Assembly: GCF_001717465.1 (NCBI RefSeq)
Contig: NZ_CP017074.1
Location: 958,873 to 1,022,872, forward strand
Source: Luteimonas sp. JM171
GTDB taxonomy: Bacteria; Pseudomonadota; Gammaproteobacteria; Xanthomonadales; Xanthomonadaceae
Direction: 5' to 3'
Length of the DNA stretch: 64,000 bases
The first letter of the stretch is position 1. Every line of letters starts with the position of its first letter. Positions 63,768 to 64,000 of the stretch are shown piece by piece. Below the pieces are notes generated by a model that did not search any database, was not told the origin of the DNA, and saw only the letters and a program-made list of their open reading frames with translations. Position numbers and translations under genes: made by a program.

Positions 63768-64000
63768 ATGCGCCCCGTCGCCCGCCGCTACATGCAGGAG
63801 TTCCTGCCCGCCATGGCCGCCTACGTGGTGGTCCTGTTTTTCTCGACCTGGGCGCTGCGCCACGTGGAGGCAACCGCGCTTCGGGTCCTGCTTGCGCTGG
63901 CCCCGGCCGTGCCTGTCGCCGCGGCCGCGCGCGCGGTGCTGCGCTTCGTGCGCGGCAGCGACGAGCTTGCCCGCAAGATCCTGCTCGAGGCGTTCGCCCT
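63768..64000 (+). CDS. Membrane protein, N-terminal part (runs off the window)
   Basis: The first ~77 residues of a protein that continues past the window edge. It starts at 63768 (MRPVARRYMQEFLPAMAAY) and has two hydrophobic spans (about 15-30 and 42-58), with RFVRGSDELARKILLEAFA at the break. Such small four-helix proteins in this family often precede a gene for a helix-turn-helix regulator. It begins 9 bases after operator copy 2 and lacks a clear ribosome site. The rest of the gene and any regulator lie outside. Confidence 0.65.
   Translation, partial: MRPVARRYMQEFLPAMAAYVVVLFFSTWALRHVEATALRVLLALAPAVPVAAAARAVLRFVRGSDELARKILLEAFA

Overview
The window is high-GC, densely coding DNA from a chromosome of the Lysobacteraceae/Xanthomonadaceae (a Lysobacter-, Luteimonas- or Pseudoxanthomonas-like gammaproteobacterium). 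This rests on the full oleABCD olefin set, an Ax21-family outer-membrane protein, the yibN-secB-gpsA, hemD-hemY and ubiJ-ubiB orders, and many lineage-type lipoproteins. Both strands are used in short operons, many with 4-bp ATGA or GTGA overlaps. I saw no rRNA, tRNA, insertion sequence, prophage or CRISPR array, and no gene-free stretch over about 300 bases. The species is inferred from content only.

Region by region. 1-3 kb: end of an M16 peptidase, then ubiquinone genes ubiB and ubiJ and a small DUF1328 membrane protein. 3-11 kb: oleD, oleC, oleB and oleA for long-chain olefins, interrupted by tenA, osmC, a YkgJ-type cysteine-cluster protein, a small membrane protein and a TauE/SafE permease. 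11-15 kb: DUF4156 lipoprotein, SDR oxidoreductase, secreted metallophosphoesterase, trmL and an Ax21-like barrel that appears to start at ATT. 15-18.5 kb: gpsA, secB, rhodanese, lipoprotein, thioesterase. 18.5-26.4 kb: hemD, hemY, a thiolase, an unknown protein, an intact and a metal-site-less SodC, an MFS transporter and an AmiD-like amidase. 26.5-36.5 kb: a GAF-GAF-GGDEF-EAL c-di-GMP protein, glnA, uppP, a META/DUF4377 lipoprotein, a PEBP protein, a TPR-sulfotransferase and a YheT hydrolase. 36.5-43 kb: plsC, a decayed TolB-like gene, a thioesterase, two tiny paralogous Gly-Tyr proteins, and a parA-sixA-yceI-phospholipase D operon. 43-48 kb: Ycf46-like AAA ATPase, DUF922 protease, an unknown secreted protein and a gamma-glutamyltransferase. 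48-51 kb: a lipase with Trp-anchored 11-residue repeats followed by an ankyrin lipoprotein, then a TPR exported protein. 51-64 kb: topoisomerase IB, I78 inhibitor, lipoproteins, a response regulator-histidine kinase, hrpB, TatD nuclease, two paralogous lipoproteins with an OmpA-domain lipoprotein, a YadGH-like ABC exporter, ferredoxin reductase, and the start of a membrane protein gene behind a double palindromic operator.

Most of the window is housekeeping and envelope biology. The least explained parts are the lipase/ankyrin pair (a possible effector and immunity pair), the twin small proteins behind a sigma-54-like promoter, the OmpA plus twin-lipoprotein module, and the duplicated palindrome at the right edge.
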